NCBI GenBank assembly: GCA_017303675.1
Contig: JAFLBX010000001.1
Location: 569,970-633,969 of the forward strand
Length of the DNA stretch: 64,000 nucleotides
DNA from: Ignavibacteria bacterium
GTDB lineage: Bacteria > Bacteroidota > Ignavibacteria > Tepidaquicellales > OLB5
Reading direction: 5' to 3'
The notes beneath the pieces are model-generated. The model worked only from the letters and a program-made list of their open reading frames with translations, was not told the origin of the DNA and did not search any database. Positions 1 through 8,876 of this stretch are shown here, piece by piece. The translations under genes and the position numbers were made by a program. Each line of letters begins with the position of its first letter. Position 1 is the stretch's first letter.

Positions 1-1
1 A

Positions 2-313
2 GAAAGAATATTTATTTACAGAGCGCTTTCAATTGCGCGGGGCGAAAAACAACCGCTGCCGCCCTTTTCTGAAAATGACTATGTAACCGAAGCAAATGCT
101 TCAGTTAGAGGTCTTGAAACATTGATCTCTGAATTATTAAATCTTCACAGGTCATTGCTGGATATGTACAGGTCATTTACACCGGATATTTTACTGCGTA
201 AGGGAAAAAGCTTCGCTGGTGAATACACAGCTGCAGATATTGGTTTTATACTTCCCGGCCATCAGCGCTGGCATTTTGATGTGATAAGGGAAAGGTATAT
301 GAGCTTAATATGA
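2..313 (+). CDS. DinB-like protein, 3' part
   Basis: The window opens inside this gene, so the N-terminus is missing. The frame is open from base 2, well before the first in-frame TTG at 122, leaving about 103 codons. The remaining part looks like the C-terminal half of a DinB/YfiT-type four-helix bundle: an ERIFIYRALSIARGE segment, a PLPPF.END.YV segment and, near the end, GHQRWHFDVIRERY, where the two His would be metal ligands of the family. Members are often thiol-dependent or stress-related metalloenzymes, but this one has no assignable substrate. It converges on the FecR-domain gene, with a shared hairpin terminator between them. A second DinB-like gene lies at 17.8 kb. Confidence 0.75.
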   Translation, partial: ERIFIYRALSIARGEKQPLPPFSENDYVTEANASVRGLETLISELLNLHRSLLDMYRSFTPDILLRKGKSFAGEYTAADIGFILPGHQRWHFDVIRERYMSLI

Positions 314-326
314 TTAGGTTATAAAA

Positions 327-348
327 AATCCCCTAAATAGCGGGGATT
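327..348. terminator. hairpin between convergent genes
   Basis: A 7-bp GC-rich stem, AATCCCC / GGGGATT, with an 8-nt loop sits between the ends of two convergent genes. It is preceded by an A-run and followed by an AT-rich stretch, so it could terminate in both directions. Confidence 0.6.
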
Positions 349-376
349 AATTAAACACCGTTATGTAATAATTCGT

Positions 377-1222
377 CTATTTAAATCTTGCATCTTCAAA
401 CCATTTTGTTTCCCCTGGAGGAATTGGTTCCGGCATTCCGATTTTATTTGTTAATGTAACCATATAACCTGCTTCAACAAGAGTTGGTTTTATTTCCCCG
501 GCCTGCTGACTTGCAAGTTGTGATAAAGCAAGTAGCTTTGTCGTAAATTCTTCTGTTGTCATTTTTCCCGCTTCATAATCTTTTTGAAGCTGTTCCATTT
601 GTTTCGCTGAGCTTTCCAGCTCGCTCATATCTTTTGGCGGATTTACTTCAAAAGAACCTTCATAAACTTTTACAATATCTTTTCCATTCAAAACTTCATA
701 TGTAAATTCAGTTCCCCTTACCCCACCACCGCCATTTTCTGTTGATATTTCAAACTTACCGCCGCCTAGCAATTTTTTTACTTTTGTCCAAATACTGCCG
801 TTGATAAGCTTTACAACCGTTTTTGTTTCTTTACACAGATTTTCTGTGAACATAAGCGAGCTGTTCGGTCCAACAATCATTACAGAACCATCAGCAAGTT
901 CAAGCTTAACAAAACCGTCTTCACCTGTTTTCACTTCCTCATTTTCTACTATATCAAAGCCAACTTTCAGCTGCTCTCCGTTTAGGGTACGATAAACAGT
1001 ATCAACCTCCTCGCCGCATGCCTGCAGCAATTCCATGATCTTAACTGAACCTATTACCAGCCCCGATACCTGGACTACTTTAACCTTGCATTCATTGCTG
1101 TATGGAACTGAAATTTTTGTACCAGAATCATCAAAAAGCAGTGAGTCGTGCCCGCCGCCAAATGAAAAGATCTTTGATGAAGCAAAAAAAATTAACAGAA
1201 AAACCAGTATTTTTCCCGTCAT
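377..1222 (-). CDS. secreted FecR-domain protein
   Basis: 281 residues. Residues 1-20 form a Sec signal peptide ending near IFSF, so the protein is exported. Residues about 90-195 match a FecR domain: a beta-rich region with EVKTGEDGFVKLELADGS, a V.L..GSIW turn and the hallmark GVRGTEFTYEV with VYEGSFEV behind it. The rest (200-281) is charged and probably helical. Stand-alone exported FecR-domain proteins are usually uncharacterised; no sigma factor or TonB receptor is next to it, so a role in iron signalling is not supported. The gene is monocistronic by spacing. A TATATTTG box on the minus strand lies about 30 bp upstream of the ATG. Confidence 0.8.
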   Translation of the reverse strand: MTGKILVFLLIFFASSKIFSFGGGHDSLLFDDSGTKISVPYSNECKVKVVQVSGLVIGSVKIMELLQACGEEVDTVYRTLNGEQLKVGFDIVENEEVKTGEDGFVKLELADGSVMIVGPNSSLMFTENLCKETKTVVKLINGSIWTKVKKLLGGGKFEISTENGGGGVRGTEFTYEVLNGKDIVKVYEGSFEVNPPKDMSELESSAKQMEQLQKDYEAGKMTTEEFTTKLLALSQLASQQAGEIKPTLVEAGYMVTLTNKIGMPEPIPPGETKWFEDARFK

Positions 1223-1252
1223 ATTATATCAAATTAATTTATTTAGAATTTT

Positions 1253-1260
1253 CAAATATA
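1253..1260 (-). promoter_or_regulatory. candidate -7 box (TATATTTG)
   Basis: On the minus strand this reads TATATTTG, matching the Bacteroidota -7 consensus TAnnTTTG, 31 bp upstream of the FecR-domain gene start. The same motif recurs at comparable positions before several other genes here. Confidence 0.4.
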
Positions 1261-1360
1261 AGAATATTGAAAATACTTTTAAACAATCATTATAAAATAA
1301 AATTTTTGAAATAATTTGTGTTTAAGGGTGTGCACATTTTATATTAAAATTTATACCTGT

Positions 1361-2911
1361 TCATAATGTAGATTTAAACTCAACCTCTACGCCAAAAACT
1401 TCTTCAAACAATTTCTGTTTGCTTTCTGCACCCCATATTTCAAGCTCAATATTTTCAGCGTTACCGGTAATGCTGAATGTTACCCTGCCTTCACTGTGAG
1501 ATATATCAATATTACTTATAGATGATGTATGGCTTCTGTCCAGTCCGTCTGCAATACGCAATATTGCTGCAAGCTTCCTTATCACAAGCTGCTCATCAGC
1601 CGTAAGCTTGGCAAAATCCGGGTGCTTAAGTTTAGGATGGCTCTTGCGGTGGTATCTTGCAACATTAGCTACAATTTCCTTCTCGTTCTCAGTAAAGCCA
1701 AGCATTTCCGCATTCCTGATAATGTAATATGAATGCCTGTGATGCTGGGAGTGTGATACAAACCCGCCCACTTCATGCAGAATAGTCGCAGCTTCAAGGT
1801 ATTCACGCTCCGCGGGTCCAAGCTTATGCAGCCTTTTTGTGAGGTCAAACATCTTAAGGGCAAGCCCCGTAACATGGGCGGAATGTTCTTTCTCTATCCT
1901 GAAATTTTCTGCAAGATGCATAACACTGTTATACCTGATGTTGCTAAGGTGATCTTTATCCTTCAGCAAAAATTCTTTTTCAATGGTATCAAGCACTATT
2001 CCTTCGCGCAGGGCATATTCTGATATCATCATTTCTTTTATCTTCAGCTCTTTGAATATCTGCTCAAGCAATATAGCTCCTGCGGTTATAATATCCGCCC
2101 TTGCAGGGTCTAAACCCGGTATCTTCAGCCGTTGTTTTATTGTCCCCGCTTCGATGATATCATTAACCGCTCCGTAGAGCTCATCCCGGGTAAATATAAA
2201 ATTGTTAAGCCTTGCCTCAGCTTCGCCGCCACGCTTAATATTAATTATGTTTGCAAGGTTCATAATTGTACCCGATGAACCCACCGCAATATCATATTTA
2301 TGATGTTTACTCTCTCGGGTAACAGTAGTCATAAATCCTTTAATATACTCCCTGCACGCTTTAACTGATCTTGAATCGGTATCTTTTTTTCCTGCAAAGA
2401 ACCTTTCTGTCAGCCTGATAGCACCAAGCTTTAAGCTGTTATCATAATAAATATCCCTGCCCCTGCCAATTAAGAACTCTGTGCTGCCGCCGCCGATATC
2501 AATCATTAAAATGGTTTTATCAAATACGGGTACTGATTGCAGTATGCCAAGATATATATAACGCGCTTCTTCAATACCTGAAGCAACTTCAATTCTTATG
2601 CCGGCTTCAAGTCTTGCGCGCATTATGAACTCATGCTGGTTTTTTGCTTCCCTTACAGCACTTGTGGCAATGGCGCGCACCTGCGCGCCGGCTGAATCAG
2701 CCAGTGCGGTAAATTTCTTAAGAGCTGCAATTCCGCGGTCCATTGCTTCCTTGCCCAGGTATTTCATGTCCGCTGAGCCTGAACCAAGCCGTACGCTTTC
2801 CTTTTCCCGCCCAAGTATATTGAACTTGCCGGTATTGGTATCCACTTCAACTATTACAAGGTGAAATGAATTTGTTCCTATATCAATTGCCGCCAGTCGT
2901 GGCTTTATCAT
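1361..2911 (-). CDS. ppx: exopolyphosphatase, Ppx/GppA family
   Basis: 516 residues, the usual length for the two-part bacterial Ppx/GppA family. Residues 1-310 are the ASKHA-fold phosphatase: AAIDIGTNSFHLVIVEV at 7-23 (phosphate-binding loop 1), ATSAVREAKN near 83-92 and IDIGGGSTEF at about 137-146 (loop 2). Residues about 320-510 form the HD-like helical domain, with ILHEVGGFVSHSQHHRHSYY and VARYHRKSHP. Known members remove terminal phosphate from polyphosphate or hydrolyse pppGpp; sequence alone does not separate the two. The enzyme is cytoplasmic. No polyphosphate kinase gene is next to it. Confidence 0.92.
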   Translation of the reverse strand: MIKPRLAAIDIGTNSFHLVIVEVDTNTGKFNILGREKESVRLGSGSADMKYLGKEAMDRGIAALKKFTALADSAGAQVRAIATSAVREAKNQHEFIMRARLEAGIRIEVASGIEEARYIYLGILQSVPVFDKTILMIDIGGGSTEFLIGRGRDIYYDNSLKLGAIRLTERFFAGKKDTDSRSVKACREYIKGFMTTVTRESKHHKYDIAVGSSGTIMNLANIINIKRGGEAEARLNNFIFTRDELYGAVNDIIEAGTIKQRLKIPGLDPARADIITAGAILLEQIFKELKIKEMMISEYALREGIVLDTIEKEFLLKDKDHLSNIRYNSVMHLAENFRIEKEHSAHVTGLALKMFDLTKRLHKLGPAEREYLEAATILHEVGGFVSHSQHHRHSYYIIRNAEMLGFTENEKEIVANVARYHRKSHPKLKHPDFAKLTADEQLVIRKLAAILRIADGLDRSHTSSISNIDISHSEGRVTFSITGNAENIELEIWGAESKQKLFEEVFGVEVEFKSTL

Positions 2912-2941
2912 CTACGGTTTATATAAAAATTTCAATAAGGA

Positions 2942-3352
2942 TTAAAATAATGTCAGCTTACTTTCTTCTTTATTAAGCTTTTTCAATACAAAATCTTTAA
3001 TTTTGCGTGCTGATTCTACTGCTTGTCCTGCTTCTGTAATATTGGGAATATAAAATGATTCCGGATAACGTGTATCTACTGCGTAAATAGATAAACCATC
3101 GACATTGATAAAATCAAATTCAGGATCGTCTTTAATACATAAATGATGTAAGAATTTCAGATTATGAGTTCTTGGGTAAGAAATACTTCTGCTGCTTAAA
3201 TAACATTTCAGGAGTTTTTCAACCGATTGTTGTGAATTAAAACATATCGTATCGGTGTAAAGATCATTTTTTGATATACTCAATAGCTGTTCCGCCGTTT
3301 TGAGGTCCCTGATAGCTTTAATTAGCCCTTTAGTAATCAGATCATCAGTCAT
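2942..3352 (-). CDS. HEPN-domain toxin of HEPN/MNT pair
   Basis: 136 residues, all-helical. AEQLLSISKNDLYTDTICFN, the QQSVEKLLKCYL segment and PRTHNLKFLHHL are typical of HEPN proteins paired with minimal nucleotidyltransferases, followed by the frequent TRYPES motif. Its start codon overlaps the stop of the upstream nucleotidyltransferase by 4 nt, so the two are translationally coupled. In characterised pairs the HEPN protein is an RNase toxin and the MNT protein inactivates it by adding AMP to it. Whether this copy is an active RNase cannot be told: the classical R-x4-6-H spacing is not clean here. Confidence 0.82.
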   Translation of the reverse strand: MTDDLITKGLIKAIRDLKTAEQLLSISKNDLYTDTICFNSQQSVEKLLKCYLSSRSISYPRTHNLKFLHHLCIKDDPEFDFINVDGLSIYAVDTRYPESFYIPNITEAGQAVESARKIKDFVLKKLNKEESKLTLF

Positions 3353-3657
3353 ATTAACTGACCTTCTTCAGCAACAAACTTTATAATGCTGTCACTATTT
3401 TCTGAATTCTGCTGCAGGATTTCTTCATTTCCAATTAAAATATCTGAGCATATTTCTGCTTCTGCCAGTTTACCGGAAAGTAAGTCCATCAGCTCAATTT
3501 TTTGGTTTCTGCTAAGCTTCTCTTTTAAAACCAAATAAAGATCATAGTCACTGTTTACATCATAGTCACCGCGTGCTCTTGAGCCAAACAATATTATCTT
3601 TTCAAGGGTGTACCCGTTCAGATTATTTTCTATAATATTTCTGATCTTTTCTTTCAT
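3349..3657 (-). CDS. minimal nucleotidyltransferase (MNT) antitoxin
   Basis: 102 residues, a complete minimal nucleotidyltransferase of the pol-beta superfamily. GSRARG at 25-30 is the helix-turn nucleotide-binding motif, and SDYDLYLV at 37-44 carries the two catalytic aspartates of the DxD motif. It is the first gene of the pair and overlaps the HEPN gene by 4 nt. By analogy to studied HEPN/MNT modules it would modify and neutralise the HEPN partner. A role outside a toxin-antitoxin system is possible, because such pairs are very common in this phylum. Confidence 0.85.
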   Translation of the reverse strand: MKEKIRNIIENNLNGYTLEKIILFGSRARGDYDVNSDYDLYLVLKEKLSRNQKIELMDLLSGKLAEAEICSDILIGNEEILQQNSENSDSIIKFVAEEGQLI

Positions 3658-3766
3658 TTTTTACTAAAATACTCAAATCTTTACGATATTTCTATGAATA
3701 TAAATTTTTTAAAATTTCACTATTTCATTATTTCATTATCTCACTACTTCACTTTTCACTTATATC

Positions 3767-5176
3767 TCACTGATTTTGCAGCTTTATCCACTCTGTTATA
3801 TCATCCAAAAAACCCGGGACAAACTGCTTAGGTAATTGCGGGTATTCATTCGGACTCCCTGTTCCCGCTTCCTGGAATAAATGATTCGCATCAGGATAAA
3901 TAAGAGTAGTATAGTTACTGTTACCGGCTTTTTTCAGCGCGTCTTCCATCGGCTTTTGGTTCTGCCCTACGGGCACCTGCAGGTCCTTGCCTCCAAATAG
4001 CATCAATACCGGAATGGTCGTTTTTTCGAGCGCATAAGAAGGGTCATAGCTCAGGAAAAATTTCATCCATTTACTGCTGAACTGATTTATGGCGTCTTTG
4101 GCTGTCTGCTTTACATATTCATCTTTGTTTTTTATAGCTGATTTTTCTTCAGGTGACATTTTATCATAGCTGTCACTCACATTTTTTTCAAGCTGTTCTT
4201 CAAGCTCTTTAATATTGCCGTCTTTCACAAGTGTTTCATATATAAGGTTAAGCATTACAATGTAACCTGAAATTTCATCTTCGGTTGCATTTTCTGATTT
4301 CATTATTAGCTTCGATTGCTCCTTAATTATATCTATACCTTTTACACCTGTTCCTGCCATTAATATCATGTAAGCAATATTTGTTTTGCCCGCAACAATC
4401 GGGGCTACTATACCGCCTTCACTGTGTCCCAGCAGACCTATAGCCATCGGATTTACATACTCTTTTGTCTTCAGCAGTTCCACTGCTGCTGCAACATCAC
4501 CGGCAAAATCCATGGTGGTTGATTCATTTACGCTTTTGCCTTTTGAGCCGCCAACACCTCTGTCATCATACCTTAGAACGGCAATATCTTTGTTAGCAAG
4601 ATGCTCGGCTATTATCTTAAATATCTTAAATCCGTAAATATCCTCATCCCTGTTCTGAGCTCCGCTGCCGGTAATAAGCACCACTGCCGGGTATTTGCCT
4701 TCACCTTTTGGATAAGTGATAGTACCTGCAAATGTATTTCCGTCATTGAAGAAAGTTATCTCTTCTGTATTGAAGGTTTTTGGGACAGTATCAACCTGTG
4801 TTGTACCGTTATCAAGTCCGCCCCTGATAAGGCTGAACCTTCCGTTAATGCCGGATTGTAAAAATGTGCCGCCTATTGAATCACCGTAATACAGCCCGTC
4901 AAACACGGCAGTTCCGTTTGAAGCAGGCAGCTCAAAATGTACCTTCGGGTTGCTGAATGATACTTTATCAAGCTCTAAACCCATTGCGCCCTGTTCCGGT
5001 ATATCCATCACAGCCTGAACTGTTTTTCCCGTTGTTGTGAACTTAACGCCGATACCGATCTTAGTGCCCATGATATCAATAGCACCGTTCCATGATGTAT
5101 CAATTTCGGATTGTGAGTATAATAGTGGAGTAACAAATACAGATATAATGAGCAGAAAACATTTGAGAGTATTCAT
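3767..5176 (-). CDS. secreted alpha/beta hydrolase
   Basis: 469 residues from the chosen ATG. An upstream in-frame ATG would add 21 residues that bury the signal peptide, so the internal start MNTLKCFLLIIS is preferred. After the signal peptide there is a beta-rich domain of about 120 residues, then an alpha/beta hydrolase: oxyanion region LITGSGAQNRDE, RYDDRGVGGSKG, nucleophile elbow GHSEGG at about 250-255 (Ser 252), FGGKDLQVP for the acid and PDANHLFQEAG for the catalytic His. This is the architecture of S9-like extracellular esterases or peptidases. The substrate is unknown. Confidence 0.85.
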   Translation of the reverse strand: MNTLKCFLLIISVFVTPLLYSQSEIDTSWNGAIDIMGTKIGIGVKFTTTGKTVQAVMDIPEQGAMGLELDKVSFSNPKVHFELPASNGTAVFDGLYYGDSIGGTFLQSGINGRFSLIRGGLDNGTTQVDTVPKTFNTEEITFFNDGNTFAGTITYPKGEGKYPAVVLITGSGAQNRDEDIYGFKIFKIIAEHLANKDIAVLRYDDRGVGGSKGKSVNESTTMDFAGDVAAAVELLKTKEYVNPMAIGLLGHSEGGIVAPIVAGKTNIAYMILMAGTGVKGIDIIKEQSKLIMKSENATEDEISGYIVMLNLIYETLVKDGNIKELEEQLEKNVSDSYDKMSPEEKSAIKNKDEYVKQTAKDAINQFSSKWMKFFLSYDPSYALEKTTIPVLMLFGGKDLQVPVGQNQKPMEDALKKAGNSNYTTLIYPDANHLFQEAGTGSPNEYPQLPKQFVPGFLDDITEWIKLQNQ

Positions 5177-5216
5177 AAATTTATTTAGTTCAATAACTAT
5201 TTCCCAAATTAAATAT

Positions 5217-5267
5217 GCCCTCTCCTTTGGGGAGGGCAATCACGCCGGAGGCGTGATGGGTGGGGTC
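5217..5267. repeat. two-hairpin element, copy 1
   Basis: First hairpin CCCTCTCC / GGGGAGGG, then a second hairpin ATCACGCC / GGCGTGAT, then GGGTGGGGT. Same plan as the copies listed at 17.0, 23.5, 36.4, 40.7, 42.4, 54.3, 55.6 and 58.1 kb. Confidence 0.7.
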
Positions 5268-5334
5268 TATTATACAAAAATACAAAACATTTAATTACCC
5301 TGCTATTAAAATAAAAATACAATATGGGTTATCA

Positions 5335-5419
5335 GACTTCATAAGTCTATTTGTATTTTCTATGATAAATTATTTGGAGGATATGGTTTTCTTGGATAAA
5401 TGTTAAGACTTTTGAAGTC
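5335..5419. repeat. pair of GACTTnnnAAGTC palindromes
   Basis: GACTTCATAAGTC at 5335-5347 and GACTTTTGAAGTC at 5407-5419. The same palindrome occurs twice more at 13171-13183 and 13247-13259, so it is a dispersed unit and not a site belonging to one gene. Confidence 0.5.
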
Positions 5420-5542
5420 TTATCTTTAAATATGTGTGGTTTTTTGACTTTGCAACTGAAACTTACAGGATAAATTTGTGTAATCCGTGAAATTCGCCCT
5501 AAGGGGGCTTATTCGGAGTGGTTCAATTTTTTAATATCATCT

Positions 5543-6316
5543 TCAAAAATTCTTCCTGTTAAACACTCTTAATGCCAGCAGTGTAGGCATTACTGCCCAA
5601 AGAAGAAGGAAGCCTAAAGAAAACAGCATACCAAAAGCTGAACCAAAGAACTGCTGAAGCGTTGCGCCTGTATAACCCATAAGCGCGCTTACATCAAGCT
5701 TTAAAAGTATCAGTATGCGGGCAAGATCAACCGGATTCAAAGCGGATACTATTATTGTAGCTTTTTCAAGCGGGTATGAGCTGAACACAAAATAAAGCAC
5801 AAGTACAAGCGCGTCAAATATAACTGACATATAGAACCATATAACCAGCGATATGCCGATACCTTTGGCTTTATCTTTGTTTATCACCGAAGCCATAAAT
5901 GCTAAAGCTGTAAAAATGAAAGTGAGAAATATTCCGCTCAGTAGCAGGTAAAATGAACCTGCAGCTCCGCCGTAAAGTATCAGCGGCAGACCAGTTCCTA
6001 ACATAAACCCTGCAGCAAGGGCTATTGAAAGCCCTGCATACTCAGCCCAGAAAATATTCTTACGCTTAACGGGCATTGCAAGCAGCATTTCCATGAATTC
6101 CTTTGAGTTGTAGAAATGGATAGTCCCGAAAATTATGCTCACCAGCGGAACAACAAGCAGAACAATATTCAGTAAGCTTATTACTGCTTTTGATACATCT
6201 TTGCCGGTGTATATTATTCCAAACGATATTGCAAAAAGCAGAAGAGTGTATATTATTATCATTTTGCTCCTCAGCACATCATATAAAACATATTTTAAAA
6301 TCTTAAGAGTTGTCAT
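5543..6316 (-). CDS. nosY: NosY, ABC transporter permease
   Basis: 257 residues with about six predicted membrane segments, including IIIYTLLLFAISFGIIYTG, LLNIVLLVVPLVSIIFGT and FSLGFLLLWAVMPTLLAL. It is the membrane half of the NosFY ABC transporter, which in studied systems works with NosD to supply a factor (sulfur or copper related) for building the CuZ site of NosZ. It is the last gene of the nos operon, 2 bp after nosF, and so co-translated with it. Family assignment rests on topology, size and the nosD-nosF-nosY order. Confidence 0.9.
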   Translation of the reverse strand: MTTLKILKYVLYDVLRSKMIIIYTLLLFAISFGIIYTGKDVSKAVISLLNIVLLVVPLVSIIFGTIHFYNSKEFMEMLLAMPVKRKNIFWAEYAGLSIALAAGFMLGTGLPLILYGGAAGSFYLLLSGIFLTFIFTALAFMASVINKDKAKGIGISLVIWFYMSVIFDALVLVLYFVFSSYPLEKATIIVSALNPVDLARILILLKLDVSALMGYTGATLQQFFGSAFGMLFSLGFLLLWAVMPTLLALRVFNRKNF

Positions 6317-6318
6317 GA

Positions 6319-7053
6319 TTAATTTTTTCCTTCACTTTCTGCTGTCTTTATCAATGATGCTATCGCCTGGTTCAGGGTAGCTTTGCCGGTTGAGCTGTAC
6401 AATTCATCCTTGGTATTACTAAAACATATCTTGCCTTCAAGCATATAAATTATTCTGTCTGCCATTGCCTCAACTTCACTTACAATGTGCGAAGTAATGA
6501 TTATCAGCTTTCCTTTTTTCTTTTCTTCAAGAATTTTATTCTTCACAATTTCACTCGAAACGGGGTCAAGCCCAGCTGTAGGTTCATCAAGAATAATAAT
6601 ATCACCGCCGAACAAAAAAGCAGCTGCGCTGCTTACGCGCTGTTTCATTCCGCCTGAGAGCTGCCCTATTTGCTTATCATTCATTTCATGGATTTTAAGC
6701 TTTTCTATCAGCTCTTCATCATACACGCAGTGATTTCCGCGAATATCCTTTATCATAGCCATCACTTCCTTAACCTTCAGGTTTTCCGGGAAGCACGAGT
6801 ACTGCGGCATATAACCGATATGTTTGCGGTATTCGCATTCACCGTTAACATGGCAGTCATTTACATATATATTACCTGAATCAGCCTTAACAAGTCCAAG
6901 TATGCATTTAAGCATCGTGGTCTTGCCGCTTCCATTCGGTCCCATCACCGCAGCAACAGTACCTTCACCAAGTGCAAGCGATACACCCTTCAATGCTTCA
7001 TTTTTATCGAACTTTTTCTTCAAATTCTCTATCTTTATCATATCATTACTCAT
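6319..7053 (-). CDS. nosF: NosF, ABC transporter ATPase
   Basis: 244 residues, a complete ABC nucleotide-binding domain. Walker A GPNGSGKTT at 38-46, Q-loop near 84, signature LSGGMKQ at 132-138, Walker B IIILDEP at 152-158 with the catalytic Glu, and the H-loop in IIITSHIVSEVE. It would power the NosFDY complex that matures the copper centre of N2O reductase. It lies 23 bp after nosD; that gap is a degenerate repeat of ATTGCTAATTG. The start is the ATG beginning MSNDMIKIENLKKKF. Confidence 0.93.
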   Translation of the reverse strand: MSNDMIKIENLKKKFDKNEALKGVSLALGEGTVAAVMGPNGSGKTTMLKCILGLVKADSGNIYVNDCHVNGECEYRKHIGYMPQYSCFPENLKVKEVMAMIKDIRGNHCVYDEELIEKLKIHEMNDKQIGQLSGGMKQRVSSAAAFLFGGDIIILDEPTAGLDPVSSEIVKNKILEEKKKGKLIIITSHIVSEVEAMADRIIYMLEGKICFSNTKDELYSSTGKATLNQAIASLIKTAESEGKN

Positions 7054-7076
7054 TGTTAATTGCTCATTGCTAATTG

Positions 7077-8306
7077 CTAATTGATCACCCTTTCCATCAT
7101 TGGTGTCTCATCAATCAGAGACTCCGGTGTAAATACCGGCACAACTCTTTCTGCCATATCAAGCAGGTCCGCAACAAAGCTCCTTAGCAAAAACACAGCT
7201 TCCGGTGTATCTTCAACAATTTTGCTGAATAAACCTACCGGCCTGTAAGGTACATCGCCTGTCCCGTTCTTATCAAGATCGTATCCTTTATATTTATCCC
7301 AGTAATTGCCCATAAACAGATTACTGTTGCGTGAGCTGTTGGTTGTCACATCAAATGTATTGGCGTTGAAATTATTCCCCCGAACCGTATCATCTGTGCA
7401 GTTGCCCAATATCTTCAGTGCATAGCCGTTTGAATAAAATTCATTTCCGGCTATCAATAGCCGCGTTCCGCCTTCAGAGTATATTCCCACCGTGTTGCCT
7501 GTAAAAGTGTTGTTTTCAATGTAGCTGTCGGTAATTTCTTTTAGCAGCAGACCGTATGAATTAGAGCCGTTATTGAACTCAAACCGGTTGTTTATCATCT
7601 TAACATTTTTGGTGTACATAACCGCAACACCAGCGCCGTTGTTTGCAAATACATTATTAACATATTCATCGTTATGTGAAAACATAAAATGCAGCCCGTA
7701 TCTTACATTATTAAAGCTTGAATTATTTTCAGCGCGGCTGTAAGTAGCGAACTCAAAATAAATGCCATCGCGGTGCCCTGTAATGGTATTGTTCTTCACC
7801 AGAATATAGCTGCATTTCCATAAGTGAATCCCGTTGCCCGAAGAGCTCTCGGTAACCGCATTGCTGGTTGCTTCGTTGTAGATCACATTGCATGAATCAC
7901 TGCCGGCAAGATAAATACCAAAGTAATTATTGATGAGCTTGTTTGAAATAATATTGCAATGTTTTGAATCTTCCACTCTTATGGCTGCATAATCACGCAT
8001 CCCGCTGAAACCTGAATTATTGATATAAAATCCTTTAACTGTAACACTATTGCTGCGTATTATGATAATTTCGCCTTTCGAAAATCCGTCAATTGTGGGG
8101 TATCCTTCTCCTATTAGCTCTAACTTTTTATCAATTAATATTTCAGCTTCTTTATACAATCCTTCCTTAACAATTATCCTGTCACCATTTACTGCAAGCT
8201 CTACGGCGCTTTTAATGCTCTCACCCGGATTTACTATTATATCTTTCCCAAAAATATTCAGAGCAGTTATTGCAAGGATTATCATTATGTATATTATCTT
8301 AATCAA
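7077..8306 (-). CDS. nosD: NosD, periplasmic copper-site maturation protein
   Basis: 409 residues. Residues 1-20 are a Sec signal peptide. The rest is a right-handed parallel beta-helix built of repeated N..I.NN.F/I turns, for example VTVKGFYINNSGFSG, IISNKLINNYFGIYL and YIENNTFTGNTVGIYSEGG. This is the NosD/CASH fold. NosD partners NosFY in the periplasm for assembly of the CuZ centre of NosZ. A WDKYKGYDLDKNGTGDVPYR segment, seen in NosD proteins, occurs near residue 335. The gap of 108 bp to nosL contains no obvious terminator. Confidence 0.93.
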   Translation of the reverse strand: MIKIIYIMIILAITALNIFGKDIIVNPGESIKSAVELAVNGDRIIVKEGLYKEAEILIDKKLELIGEGYPTIDGFSKGEIIIIRSNSVTVKGFYINNSGFSGMRDYAAIRVEDSKHCNIISNKLINNYFGIYLAGSDSCNVIYNEATSNAVTESSSGNGIHLWKCSYILVKNNTITGHRDGIYFEFATYSRAENNSSFNNVRYGLHFMFSHNDEYVNNVFANNGAGVAVMYTKNVKMINNRFEFNNGSNSYGLLLKEITDSYIENNTFTGNTVGIYSEGGTRLLIAGNEFYSNGYALKILGNCTDDTVRGNNFNANTFDVTTNSSRNSNLFMGNYWDKYKGYDLDKNGTGDVPYRPVGLFSKIVEDTPEAVFLLRSFVADLLDMAERVVPVFTPESLIDETPMMERVIN

Positions 8307-8414
8307 TTTTCTTTATCTGTATAACTTGTATTTCTATTGTACCTGCAAATCGAAACCTGATTCTGAAAACCTGCCACCTGAAACCTGCAGCATGTAACCC
8401 ATTCACCCACCCAA

Positions 8415-8876
8415 CTACTTCACCTTGAATTTCACCAACAGGTCGTCCCATGTTTTCATCTCGCCGCCGTGCTGCTTTTGGTTTGCTTCCGCATCACTTT
8501 TTTTGCTGTACGCTGAAAGGTTCGCGCCCATCGGGCTTGGCAGCTTTTCGCTGATCAAATATGAAGCTGTAATGCCGTCAATCAATTGTTTTGGATTCGA
8601 TGCATTAATAACATAAAATCCGGCTGCATCGTTATAGTTCACATTTCCAAGGCTCAGGGCATTGAACATACACTCAGCTGCATCGTATTTGAATATTTTC
8701 CCTTTTTTTGTAACTATTTCAGCACCGAAGCGGTGCTCAGAAATATTCATTCTGCATAAAGAGCACTGGTCAACACCGAAGTTTATTTCTTCAGGGTCTG
8801 TGCTGCAGGCTGAATTTGTAAATCCCATAACAGCTATCATCAAAACAAATAATACCTTGTTCATTAATCGGTTCAT
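8415..8876 (-). CDS. nosL: NosL, copper-binding lipoprotein
   Basis: 153 residues. A lipoprotein signal ends at Cys 24 (NSAC), placing the protein at a periplasm-facing membrane. CSLCRM at 38-43 is the CxxCxM copper site typical of NosL; Cys, Cys and Met are all present. KYDAAECMFNAL and LISEKLPSPMGANLSAY follow the family pattern. NosL delivers Cu(I) for the NosZ centres. Its ATG overlaps the stop of the upstream membrane-protein gene by 4 nt. Confidence 0.93.
   Translation of the reverse strand: MNRLMNKVLFVLMIAVMGFTNSACSTDPEEINFGVDQCSLCRMNISEHRFGAEIVTKKGKIFKYDAAECMFNALSLGNVNYNDAAGFYVINASNPKQLIDGITASYLISEKLPSPMGANLSAYSKKSDAEANQKQHGGEMKTWDDLLVKFKVK

Larger units (their letters stand above)
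5177..5542. other. gene-free gap with repeats
   Basis: No coding signal. It holds a two-hairpin CTCCCC-type element at 5217-5267 and two palindromes of the GACTTnnnAAGTC type at 5335-5347 and 5407-5419. The last 100 bases carry a GCCCTAAGGGGGC palindrome ahead of the nosY 3' end; no clear terminator for the nos operon was seen. Confidence 0.6.
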